From NCBI GenBank assembly GCA_024508725.1, contig JANINS010000001.1, forward strand, positions 1 to 55,836: 55,836 bases of DNA, given 5' to 3'. The notes beneath the pieces are model-generated. The model did not search any database. It saw only the letters and a list, made by a program, of their open reading frames with translations, and had not been told where the DNA came from. A program made the position numbers and the translations under genes. Origin of the DNA: Chitinophagaceae bacterium (lineage in GTDB: Bacteria; Bacteroidota; Bacteroidia; Chitinophagales; Chitinophagaceae). Below are positions 26,082 to 33,873 of this stretch, one piece after another; positions within the stretch are counted from its first letter, which is position 1, and every line of letters begins with the position of its first letter.

Positions 26082-27845
26082 ATGAAAATCACCTCTACAC
26101 TGCTGATAGCTTTAATGCTATTGTGTTCACAGGCTTATGCCGACTATTCTACACCCAACACTTCTGTTAAGTGGAGTCTTAATGATCTTGTTACCAATTC
26201 GGGTGGTAACGTCACCTTTAGTTCGGGAGCATACCGGGTAACGGGCATTATTACCATCAGCGCTACCGATACTTTATCCATTACAACAGATGAGGTGGTA
26301 AAGTTCGATAGCGGGTTTCACCTGCTGGTGAAAGGATCACTGAAGATCGACCCGCCAACATCTGTTGTTTTTACAGCGAGTAATCAAACACAGGGTTTCA
26401 ACGGTATTAAATTCGATCTGAGCCCTGCAAGTATTATTCGTAAGCTCACGCTGGAATATGCTATTTCCTGTAACGTTACCGACTGCAGCCCGGTTTTCGA
26501 CAGTTGTATTTTCCAGTACAATAATGTACATAATACCAATACCAGTTTTGGTAACGGTGCAATGGCACTTTTTCGCTCGAAAGCGGTTATCACCAATTGC
26601 AAATTCCTGAATAATAAGAGAGCTGCTATACAAGGTGGGGGTAATATCGACAACCCGATCTATGTAAGGAACTGCATATTCAGTGGGAATAATACGACCA
26701 ACCAGAATGTACCGCAGATCAACTTAGGCGGATCAGGTGCAGATACCATCAAGATATTGAACAACCAGTTCCTGGCGGCATCTACCAGTTCAGGAGCATT
26801 GAGTTTTGCACCTTTATCAGGCGCCATAGTGCATGTTGTGATCACCGGTAATCTTATTCAAAATAACCGGTATGGAATTAACCTGCAGGGCGGCTCTGCG
26901 GTAAATGCACTGGTTAGTTATAACATTATCGAAGGCAATAACACGGCAGGCAATCCCGCATCCGGTGGCAGTGGTATTGCATTTTCGGGCGGTAGTACAA
27001 CCAGTCACCAGAACTCGATCGTTACGGGTAATATGATCAAAGGAAACCTGTGGGGAATAACCATACAAAATGGCGCAAAACCCAACCTCGGGAACCTGTC
27101 TAATGCAGATACTACCGATGATGGCAAGAACTGGTTCTATGGTAATTCGAATACCAATGCCAGCACGCCCGGTATTCATTTATACAATAACAGCCCCGAG
27201 GATATAACAGCACAGGGAAATTACTGGGGCAGCAACGACCCGGCAACAGTAGAGGCGAGGATCTTTCACAAAACAGATCAGAGTTCGCTGGGGCTTGTAG
27301 ATTACTCGAGTAATGTATTACCTGTAAGACTGCTTTCTTTTAATGCAACGGCAAAGGAAGACAGAACACTGCTGCATTGGAAGGTAGCTGCCGAGACAGC
27401 ATTGGATCGTTACGAAATACAACGCAGCACTAACGGCACTGAATATTTTGCTGCAGGTGTTGTGATTGCCAAAGGTGTTTCGGAGTATTCTTTCACCGAC
27501 TACGCAGCAAATGATCAAACAAAATATTACCGCCTGAAGATGGTTGACAAAGATGGCTCAACCAGTTATTCGCAAGTGCTGATGGTTAAAGCTGCTGATA
27601 AAGGCTTTGCTATTAAAGCTTATACTTCGGGTGGAAATATTGTAGCTGTGATCAACAGCGATCAATTACAAAAACTAACATTGAACGTTTACGATGCAGC
27701 CGGCAAACTGCTTGGCACTACAAATGAAGTGATCACTGCAGGTAACAACCTGATCAACCTGGATAACATAAGAGCGAATGCCGGAGTACTATTTGTGGAA
27801 GTGATCGGTAGTAATATTCGCAAAACGGTTGCGGTGGTGAAGTAA
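26082..27845 (+). CDS. Secreted right-handed beta-helix protein with T9SS-type tail
   Basis: 587 residues with a signal peptide (MKITSTLLIALMLLCSQAYA). Residues about 45-400 are a parallel beta-helix: short repeated coils with N-x-F/I-x-x-N ladders (FQYNNVHNTNTSFGNGAMAL, CKFLNNKRAAIQGGGNID, GNLIQNNRYGINLQGGSAVN). A fibronectin-like segment follows (about 408-500; LPVRLLSFNATAKEDRTLLH ... RYEIQRSTNGTEYF), then a C-terminal ~80-residue sorting-type domain (FAIKAYTSGGNIVAVINSDQ...RANAGVLFVEVI). The helix architecture is shared with polysaccharide lyases and adhesins; no catalytic residues can be picked. An exact TAnnTTTG box lies upstream and a strong terminator downstream. Confidence 0.9.
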   Translation: MKITSTLLIALMLLCSQAYADYSTPNTSVKWSLNDLVTNSGGNVTFSSGAYRVTGIITISATDTLSITTDEVVKFDSGFHLLVKGSLKIDPPTSVVFTASNQTQGFNGIKFDLSPASIIRKLTLEYAISCNVTDCSPVFDSCIFQYNNVHNTNTSFGNGAMALFRSKAVITNCKFLNNKRAAIQGGGNIDNPIYVRNCIFSGNNTTNQNVPQINLGGSGADTIKILNNQFLAASTSSGALSFAPLSGAIVHVVITGNLIQNNRYGINLQGGSAVNALVSYNIIEGNNTAGNPASGGSGIAFSGGSTTSHQNSIVTGNMIKGNLWGITIQNGAKPNLGNLSNADTTDDGKNWFYGNSNTNASTPGIHLYNNSPEDITAQGNYWGSNDPATVEARIFHKTDQSSLGLVDYSSNVLPVRLLSFNATAKEDRTLLHWKVAAETALDRYEIQRSTNGTEYFAAGVVIAKGVSEYSFTDYAANDQTKYYRLKMVDKDGSTSYSQVLMVKAADKGFAIKAYTSGGNIVAVINSDQLQKLTLNVYDAAGKLLGTTNEVITAGNNLINLDNIRANAGVLFVEVIGSNIRKTVAVVK

Positions 27846-27871
27846 CAGAAGCTATTTGATCGCTTATTACC

Positions 27872-27905
27872 AATAAAGAAGGGCTGCGAGCAGCCCTTCT
27901 TTATT
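27872..27905. terminator. Bidirectional rho-independent terminator
   Basis: aataaagaagggctg cgag cagcccttctttatt: a 15-bp perfect stem with a 4-nt loop between convergent genes (stops at 27845 and 27925), with T-rich ends on both strands. Confidence 0.9.
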
Positions 27906-27924
27906 GATTTATCTACCTGATATA

Positions 27925-28245
27925 TCAGGATACTTTTACTGCAGTACCGGTAGCTACCACCATTAACATACTACCATTGCTACCGATGGTTTCGAAGTCC
28001 AGATCGATACCTATCACCGCATTGGCACCTAAAGACTGTGCTTTTAGCGAGAGCTCATTCAAGGCATTGCTTTTGGCTTCTTCAATTACTCTTTCGTAGG
28101 TGGCACTTCTGCCGCCGATGATATCACGGATTCCTGCAAAGATGTCTTTGAAAATATTGGCACCGATGATGGCCTGTGCCGTTACAATGCCCATGTATCT
28201 TTCTACAGGTTGTGCTTCGATGGCGTTGGTGGTGGTGAGTATCAT
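27925..28245 (-). CDS. YbjQ/UPF0145 family protein
   Basis: 106 residues, full family length. Signature pieces: ILTTTNAIEAQPVERYMGIV at the N-terminus, GANIFKDIFAGIRDIIGGRS, ATYERVIEEAKSNALNELS and the C-terminal AQSLGANAVIGIDLDFETIG. The family (DUF74) forms pentameric, cytosolic 'heavy-metal-binding-domain' proteins with no proven biochemical role. It lies 41 bp downstream of the DinB-like gene on the same strand, so co-transcription is likely. Confidence 0.95.
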   Translation of the reverse strand: MILTTTNAIEAQPVERYMGIVTAQAIIGANIFKDIFAGIRDIIGGRSATYERVIEEAKSNALNELSLKAQSLGANAVIGIDLDFETIGSNGSMLMVVATGTAVKVS

Positions 28246-28286
28246 AGCTTGATGTTTATGTAAGTATAAATAGAATTATTTCCAGA

Positions 28287-28787
28287 TCAACGGAGACTTT
28301 GCTCATAAGTGGGTCCGTATATCGAAGGTACTTTGTTACCGGTTGCACGGAGGTAAACCACCAGCTCTCCCCTATGGTGGTAGATATGATTGAAGAGAAA
28401 ACCCCTGGAAACAATTCCTCTTGACATAGGACCCAATATTACTTTATCTCCCATCTTCATTGTCCAGGGTGTGTTTAACGCTTCTTCCGTTACCGATTGC
28501 AATGCAGCACGGGCTTTGGTAACATTGGCTTCGAACAATTGCAGTGTGGCTTCGATGTTTGCAGGATCTCCTCTTTCGAATGAGTCAGCACTCATGTCAT
28601 ACACATCCTGGGTAAACGTACCGGTGTACCAGTAGTAGATCGTAGCAATGTGTTGTGCCAGTTGGCCCATCGTCCATGAAATGGGTGAAGGTTTGTAATC
28701 GATATCTTTTGATGGAACAGCCTGCAACAGTTTACGGGTACTGTTTACTTCGTGTTCAAATTCTGCCTGTAGTGCCTGTACTAACAT
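28287..28787 (-). CDS. DinB-like metal-dependent helical-bundle protein
   Basis: 166 residues, full DinB/YfiT-like four-helix bundle. Candidate metal ligands are H46 (GQLAQHIATIYYW), H134 and H138 (NHIYHHRGELVVYL), the classic three-His set. The family includes thiol transferases and many stress-related proteins; the substrate here is unknown. No signal peptide: cytosolic. It forms a probable operon with the YbjQ-like gene downstream. Confidence 0.92.
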   Translation of the reverse strand: MLVQALQAEFEHEVNSTRKLLQAVPSKDIDYKPSPISWTMGQLAQHIATIYYWYTGTFTQDVYDMSADSFERGDPANIEATLQLFEANVTKARAALQSVTEEALNTPWTMKMGDKVILGPMSRGIVSRGFLFNHIYHHRGELVVYLRATGNKVPSIYGPTYEQSLR

Positions 28788-28829
28788 AGCGATGTTTTTT
28801 ATGAAGTTAAGATGAGACGGTTTTACTTG

Positions 28830-29435
28830 CTACCTGAAATTGACCTTTACGATCTTTATTTCTCTCGGGTCTATCACCTCGTTAAGGTTCCTGTCATCAT
28901 AAAATACGAAATACAATGCAGGGAGGGTGAACTTAGCCAGTGTAAATTCCTGGTCGTTGAGCCATACGCCGGATATTCTCCATTCCAGTTCCAGCAGGTC
29001 GTATTCAATGGATATGCGGCTCACTCTTCGTTCTGCTTCGTTTTCGTAGTAGAGATAGTGATGTGCTGCATTATCTACGGTTATGATATCGTATAAACCA
29101 TTGGCACCCGGTGCCATGCCTGTGCCGGGCCCGAAATACGGAATACCTGCAATGCTCTTACCCACACCAAGGGCTGAGGTATCTGCCGCATCTTTCAATA
29201 CTGCTACCTGCATCGCATAGTATTTCTCCTGCTGGCTGTTGTATCTTTTGCCATAGTACACAATCGAAAACGGTTTCCGGTCCAGCGTTATAGAGTCTGC
29301 AGTAAGGGTTACGGTTTTACTGCTATCCTCCTGTACAAAGGTGATGGCATTGTAATTCGTTGGCTGAGTAAAAGCAGGTACTGTGACCGAGCAAAAAATG
29401 GCGAATAACCATGCAGGAATAGAAAAATGTTTCAT
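28830..29435 (-). CDS. Secreted protein of unknown function
   Basis: 201 residues from ATG 29435 (MKHFSIPAWLFAIFCSVTVP..., cleavage near AFTQ); an in-frame ATG 18 bp upstream at 29453 would put extra residues before the signal. The mature region is beta-rich with LTADSITLDRKPFSIVYYGK, then YYAMQVAVLKDAADTSALG and a closing DLLELEWRISGVWLNDQEF ... DDRNLNEVIDPREIKIVKVNFR. No family recognised. A perfect palindrome at 29496-29512 sits 61-77 bp upstream and may control it. It lies 42 bp upstream of, and in the same direction as, the DinB-like gene. Confidence 0.75.
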   Translation of the reverse strand: MKHFSIPAWLFAIFCSVTVPAFTQPTNYNAITFVQEDSSKTVTLTADSITLDRKPFSIVYYGKRYNSQQEKYYAMQVAVLKDAADTSALGVGKSIAGIPYFGPGTGMAPGANGLYDIITVDNAAHHYLYYENEAERRVSRISIEYDLLELEWRISGVWLNDQEFTLAKFTLPALYFVFYDDRNLNEVIDPREIKIVKVNFR

Positions 29436-29495
29436 GCAATATTGATAAAGCACACAAATTAGTGATCTTTCATTGAGATACTACCGTTAGAAAAC

Positions 29496-29512
29496 AATCA
29501 AACAGTTTGATT
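29496..29512. promoter_or_regulatory. Perfect 8-bp-arm palindrome, operator candidate
   Basis: aatcaaac a gtttgatt. It lies between a terminator (29531-29548) and the minus-strand gene starting at 29435, in promoter position for that gene. Too short a loop to be a terminator. Confidence 0.45.
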
Positions 29513-29530
29513 AGTAAAAGAAAAAACAAA

Positions 29531-29548
29531 GGGACTTAAAAAAGTCCC
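29531..29548 (-). terminator. Terminator of the LytTR/propeller-kinase operon
   Basis: gggact taaaaa agtccc; on the minus strand the stem is followed by a T-rich run (tttgttttttc). It is 78 bp beyond the regulator's stop codon. Confidence 0.8.
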
Positions 29549-29626
29549 CATGTATATACAATCCAGAATTTAATGGTACTCTCCTGTTGCAATGAAGGTG
29601 CCAATTATGTTGCTTATCAATTGCAG

Positions 29627-30337
29627 CTAAGCACCTGATTTTACAACCTGTATTATCTCATCTCTTGCAGATTTGGTAATGGGGAACTCTAATTCACCCA
29701 GGCATATTTTCTCTGTTTCTATACGGGTAATATGTGCTGTATTGATAATGAAACTGCGGTTGAGTTTGTAAAACAATGGTTGTGGTAAAGTTTCGTACAT
29801 CTCCTGCAGTGTAGAACGGGTATTGTGTTTTTTACCGTTAGCGAGATGAAACGTAACATAGTTATTCTCACTGCTCAGGTACAACACTTCTTTAAACCGG
29901 ATCTTCTCAAAACCATACCCATCTTTGATCATCATAGTTGAAGGAGCATCTTTGTTAGCCGAAGCTGCATGATTATTTATGGCGATCTCTATCGTTGCAT
30001 ACAATTCTTCTTTGGTAAATGGCTTTACGAGGAAAGCATCGGGCTTCACCTGCTTTGCCCGGTCGATGGTATTCTTATCGGTGTTGGCCGTTAGAAATAT
30101 TACCGGTGCATCCTGTTTTTCTTTTACAAGTGCAGCGATATCGATCCCGTCTTTCTGACCGCCAAGATTGATATCAAGCAGCCAAAGGTCAGGCTGTTCA
30201 TGTTCCAGCAAACGCAGTGCTGCAGGATAGTTATAGGCCGGAGGAAATACCTGGTATCCCAGCTTTTTTAAAGTAAGGCAGATCGTATCTGCGATCACCA
30301 TTTCATTTTCTACCACCCCTATCGTTACATTACTCAT
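29627..30337 (-). CDS. LytTR-type response regulator
   Basis: 236 residues. Receiver domain 1-120: VVENEMVIADTICLTLKKLG start, phospho-acceptor D55 (LWLLDINLGG), conserved T (FLTANTD) and K (FLVKPF). LytTR DNA-binding domain from about 138: GYGFEKIRFKEVLYLSSENN, then KHNTRSTLQEMYETLPQPLF and the motif KLNRSFIINTAHITRIE. LytTR factors bind paired direct repeats upstream of targets, often controlling envelope and secreted proteins. It follows the propeller kinase by 36 bp on the same strand and is its likely partner. Confidence 0.95.
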   Translation of the reverse strand: MSNVTIGVVENEMVIADTICLTLKKLGYQVFPPAYNYPAALRLLEHEQPDLWLLDINLGGQKDGIDIAALVKEKQDAPVIFLTANTDKNTIDRAKQVKPDAFLVKPFTKEELYATIEIAINNHAASANKDAPSTMMIKDGYGFEKIRFKEVLYLSSENNYVTFHLANGKKHNTRSTLQEMYETLPQPLFYKLNRSFIINTAHITRIETEKICLGELEFPITKSARDEIIQVVKSGA

Positions 30338-30373
30338 TCTATACTTTTTAGCAATAATAATTTTGTTGATGCA

Positions 30374-33300
30374 TTAACCTTCTGCTCTTCTTGCTGCACT
30401 GTCTTTGAAACGAATAGTGAATACACTTCCATGATCATAATGATAAGCTGCATCTCCATACAGTTGTGCTGAGAGCCCTTTGATGAGCCGAAGCCCCAAT
30501 GTGGATGCCGAAGCAAAATCCACTTCGTGTAAGCCTGGGCCATCGTCTGTAAATCGCAAGGTATAATTGCCATTCTGATCATCGGTTAATGTAATGTTCA
30601 CCTTTCCTGCATTGGCAGATTGTGTAGCATATTTAAATGCATTGGTGAGGAGTTCGTTGATGATGAGTGCCAGCGGTACTGCTGTGTCGATATCGAACAT
30701 TACATCAGGCATCGTAATGGACACATCCAGTTTGCGGTGCAATTGCTCAAATACATCGGTTACCTGCACTGCAAGATCTTTTACGAACGACCGAAACCTG
30801 ATATTGGCAAGATCATCGTTCTGGTAAAGGTTCTGGTGAATGAGAGCAATACTCTTCACCCGGCTTTGTCCTTCGTTGAACACGGCCTTCGATTCTTCGG
30901 CTGCGATCTCCTCTTTTTGAAGGTCGAGCAAACCAGAGATCACCTGGAGATTATTCTTTACACGGTGATGAATTTCTTTCAACAGCAATTCTCTTTCGCC
31001 GAGCGATTGTTGCAGTTCCCTGGTTCGTGTATCTACCATAGTACCCAGCCGTTTCTTTTCCCGCTGCAACCTGACTGTGCGTACCAGGAAGATACCTGTG
31101 ATCCCTCCCAATAACAGGATCACTCCAAGCAATTGTATCAACAGGTTGCGATACCAGGGCATTACCACTTGTACCGGTATCATCAACTCACTGGTGCTCC
31201 ATTGTCCATTACCGGTTTGTGCTTTGATGTGGAGTGTATAATTTCCATAAGGCAAACCACTGAAGCGGATGCTGTTATCAGTGGTATATACCCAATCTTT
31301 ATCCTGCCCTTCGAGTTTATAGGCATAGCGTGTGATCTTTTGTTCGTAGCTCAACAGGTTGTATTCGATATCAAAAAATTTATCGCCGGGTTGAAGTGTG
31401 ATCCTGAATTGTTTCAACAGTTCAGGTGTTTTGTCGATGATCTTTTGCATTGCCGCATCGTACTGCCTGAACGATATAATCCTTAATGGAATATCACTAC
31501 CTGCAGTGTCGTTCAGTATTTGTTCAGGATAAAACGCATTCACACCATTGATGCCACCGAAGAACATTTGCCCGTCGGCTGCAGTGAATGAGGAAAGCCG
31601 GTTGAACTCATTATCCGACAAACCATCTTTCATTGAGAATACAGTAGTGGCTGCTGTTGCAGGATTGAACATGACGAGCCCATTCTCAGAACTGATCCAG
31701 AGGTTGTGTTGCTTGTCTGCCTCCATCCTGTATACAACCGATGATGGCATGCCGTTTTCTACACCATAATGTGTAAATGAACCGTTGTTACGATTCCATT
31801 TGTATAAACCATTGCCTTTGGTAGTGAGCCATATTAGTCCGGTGGCATCTTCGAAAAGATCTGTATAACTGTTACCCGGCATTTTATTTTGTATGGACGG
31901 ATGCGCATTATCATAATATGCAATTACCTGTGCTGTTTTATTTAGCAGCAACAACTGGTTACCGCCCAGTATCCAGATAGAACTGTCTTTCCTTCGAAGA
32001 AAACGACAGGGTTCTATGATCACATCGTGTAATGCATGAAACCGTTTAAGACCATTCGCAATCGCTTTTTCTTCACGTGTATGAAGATTGAATTGAGATA
32101 TACCTCCCAGCCTGCCTAAGAGTATGATGCTATCGTTGAGTGGTGCAGCCGATAGTATATCATTGGCCTGAATAGAGAGGTGCTCCATCTTACCAGATAC
32201 AATATTTTTTTGTTGCAAAGAAGATGAAGTCGTAAAAAAAGTATTCCTGTGCGGGAACAAGGCATACATGATACCGTTTGCGGAAGGAATGACTTTCGTG
32301 TTGCCATTGCTTTGTATGAATAAAGAAGTCCAGATATTGGCATAGACATTCTTATATTGATCGACATAGATACCACGTGCCTGGTTATTGGTTTCTATGC
32401 TTTGCTGGTTGCGGGCAAAATAGTGCGTGAACTTATTCTGCTTATGCCTTACCTGGTAAACGCCACCAGAAGTACATACCCAGGTGTTGCCAAGTTTGTC
32501 TGAGAAAACCTGGTAGATGAAACTAATATTAAAGGCATTGATGGCAGCAGCCGACACTACCTGCATATACCCATTACTGTTATAAAAATACCATCCACTA
32601 CCAGGAACTTTTACAAGTGAAGTAGTATCATTATCTATGGCATTGAAAGATACCCCGCTTTTTATATGAGCCTGCAATACCGGGTTATCTTTTATCGCCG
32701 TTAGTTTACCAGTAGTATCTAGATAGAACAGGCGTTGCTGTTGCTGATCGTATGATTGATAGGAGATGGTAAACCGGTCGATGCCGTTGAAAGCACCTAC
32801 CTCATACGTTCCTGCAGGGAATGAAGGCAATTGTTTGACCCGCTTATGCTGAAGCAGGTATTGCACCTGATGACTGCTAAAACCGAGCAGCATGGTGCCG
32901 GTAGCAGTAAACTGGTTCGGACCTGTAGGGATGGAGCTTTTGTAAAATGTTTCGTCCCAGTTCATCCTGCAACGAAGTGTAAAACCTTTCCCTGCTTTAT
33001 ACTGCCAAAGGGTATAAGGATGTGCTACAAAGAAGTTTACCGAACCATCGGCATCTCCTGTTATCCACCATACATCCGATTCTTTGAAAGGCAATTTTGG
33101 AAAAACGGTTTGAATGGGTGCAACGGTATGTGACCGAACATCCATCACATCTATTTTACCTAAAGGCAAACGGGTGTATCCTGTGTATCCTGTATTGCCA
33201 TACAGAATGAAGAGATGGCTTTGCAGGTCGGTTGCCAACCGTATGATGTGATCGTGCCGCATACCTGCATTATAAGACGAAAAGATGCGGATGGTTTTTC

Positions 33301-33514
33301 CATCGTAACGATTAAGCCCGTTAGCCGTACCAAACCATGCAAAGCCATCGCCATCGATCAATCCGGTAAAAGTTTCTTTGGCACTCATGCCTGCATCCAT
33401 GCCAATGTAACGGTAAGAGGTTACATGATCGCTCTGCACATTTTGAGCAGATGCAATTAGACTGCTGCAAGCAACGAATATTAGTAGTATACATGGCGAA
33501 AGTTTGCGCAGCAT
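30374..33514 (-). CDS. Two-component propeller sensor histidine kinase (Reg_prop, Y_Y_Y, HisKA_2)
   Basis: 1,046 residues. Signal peptide (CILLIFVACSSLIASAQ). The periplasmic sensor is two Reg_prop beta-propellers (about 30-690; repeats such as GDGFAWFGTANGLNRYDG, LWISSENGLVMFNPATA, QMFFGGINGVNAFYPEQ), then a Y_Y_Y domain (KLEGQDKDWVYTTDNSIRF ... YGNYTLHIKAQTG, about 730-780), one TM helix (LLIQLLGVILLLGGITGIFL), then a HisKA_2 domain with the phospho-His in KEIHHRVKNNLQVISGLLDL (about 850), and HATPase_c (LIINELLTNAFKYA, FTDDGPGL, TLGLRLIKGL). Family members sense sugars or other surface-polymer signals. There is no C-terminal receiver; output goes to the LytTR regulator downstream. Confidence 0.95.
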   Translation of the reverse strand: MLRKLSPCILLIFVACSSLIASAQNVQSDHVTSYRYIGMDAGMSAKETFTGLIDGDGFAWFGTANGLNRYDGKTIRIFSSYNAGMRHDHIIRLATDLQSHLFILYGNTGYTGYTRLPLGKIDVMDVRSHTVAPIQTVFPKLPFKESDVWWITGDADGSVNFFVAHPYTLWQYKAGKGFTLRCRMNWDETFYKSSIPTGPNQFTATGTMLLGFSSHQVQYLLQHKRVKQLPSFPAGTYEVGAFNGIDRFTISYQSYDQQQQRLFYLDTTGKLTAIKDNPVLQAHIKSGVSFNAIDNDTTSLVKVPGSGWYFYNSNGYMQVVSAAAINAFNISFIYQVFSDKLGNTWVCTSGGVYQVRHKQNKFTHYFARNQQSIETNNQARGIYVDQYKNVYANIWTSLFIQSNGNTKVIPSANGIMYALFPHRNTFFTTSSSLQQKNIVSGKMEHLSIQANDILSAAPLNDSIILLGRLGGISQFNLHTREEKAIANGLKRFHALHDVIIEPCRFLRRKDSSIWILGGNQLLLLNKTAQVIAYYDNAHPSIQNKMPGNSYTDLFEDATGLIWLTTKGNGLYKWNRNNGSFTHYGVENGMPSSVVYRMEADKQHNLWISSENGLVMFNPATAATTVFSMKDGLSDNEFNRLSSFTAADGQMFFGGINGVNAFYPEQILNDTAGSDIPLRIISFRQYDAAMQKIIDKTPELLKQFRITLQPGDKFFDIEYNLLSYEQKITRYAYKLEGQDKDWVYTTDNSIRFSGLPYGNYTLHIKAQTGNGQWSTSELMIPVQVVMPWYRNLLIQLLGVILLLGGITGIFLVRTVRLQREKKRLGTMVDTRTRELQQSLGERELLLKEIHHRVKNNLQVISGLLDLQKEEIAAEESKAVFNEGQSRVKSIALIHQNLYQNDDLANIRFRSFVKDLAVQVTDVFEQLHRKLDVSITMPDVMFDIDTAVPLALIINELLTNAFKYATQSANAGKVNITLTDDQNGNYTLRFTDDGPGLHEVDFASASTLGLRLIKGLSAQLYGDAAYHYDHGSVFTIRFKDSAARRAEG

Positions 33515-33582
33515 TGAGTGGTTGTACGGTTAGCGGCTAAGATAACAGTTAACAGGATGTTTTTGCTGCAGGCAGACTTGAG

Positions 33583-33801
33583 TTATTTAATATCATTATT
33601 TTGATTATTCTTTTTTTTAAACCGTGAAGCACCATACGCTACAGCCGCACCCATCAAAACTGAGAGCCCACCATCCAATGGTACCCCAGGATCACCGAGG
33701 TCTTCATCACCACCGGGCTGGGCCTGTAATAAAAGCGGTGTACAAAGTATCATGATCATTATAAAGCATGAAATAACCCGAAAATATTTTATACAAGACA
33801 T
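33583..33801 (-). CDS. Small PID-CTERM-like exported protein
   Basis: 72 residues: signal peptide (CFIMIMILCTPLLLQAQ), a short acidic linker PGGDEDLGDPG, then VPLDGGLSVLMGAAVAYGAS and a basic tail RFKKKNNQNNDIK. A P-[IL]-D-G-G motif followed by a hydrophobic helix and a Lys/Arg tail matches the exosortase-like PID-CTERM sorting layout described in Bacteroidota; here the motif reads PLDGG. The cognate sorting enzyme is not in the window. It lies between the propeller-repeat T9SS gene (72 bp) and the propeller kinase (68 bp), all minus strand, so it may be in one transcription unit. It is nearly all signal plus anchor, so its role is unclear. Confidence 0.7.
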   Translation of the reverse strand: MSCIKYFRVISCFIMIMILCTPLLLQAQPGGDEDLGDPGVPLDGGLSVLMGAAVAYGASRFKKKNNQNNDIK

Positions 33802-33873
33802 AAACTGCTTTTGAAATGAAATGTTGGAGAAGAAGTGATCACGGGCATTACACTAATGCCCATGATCTTGTTC

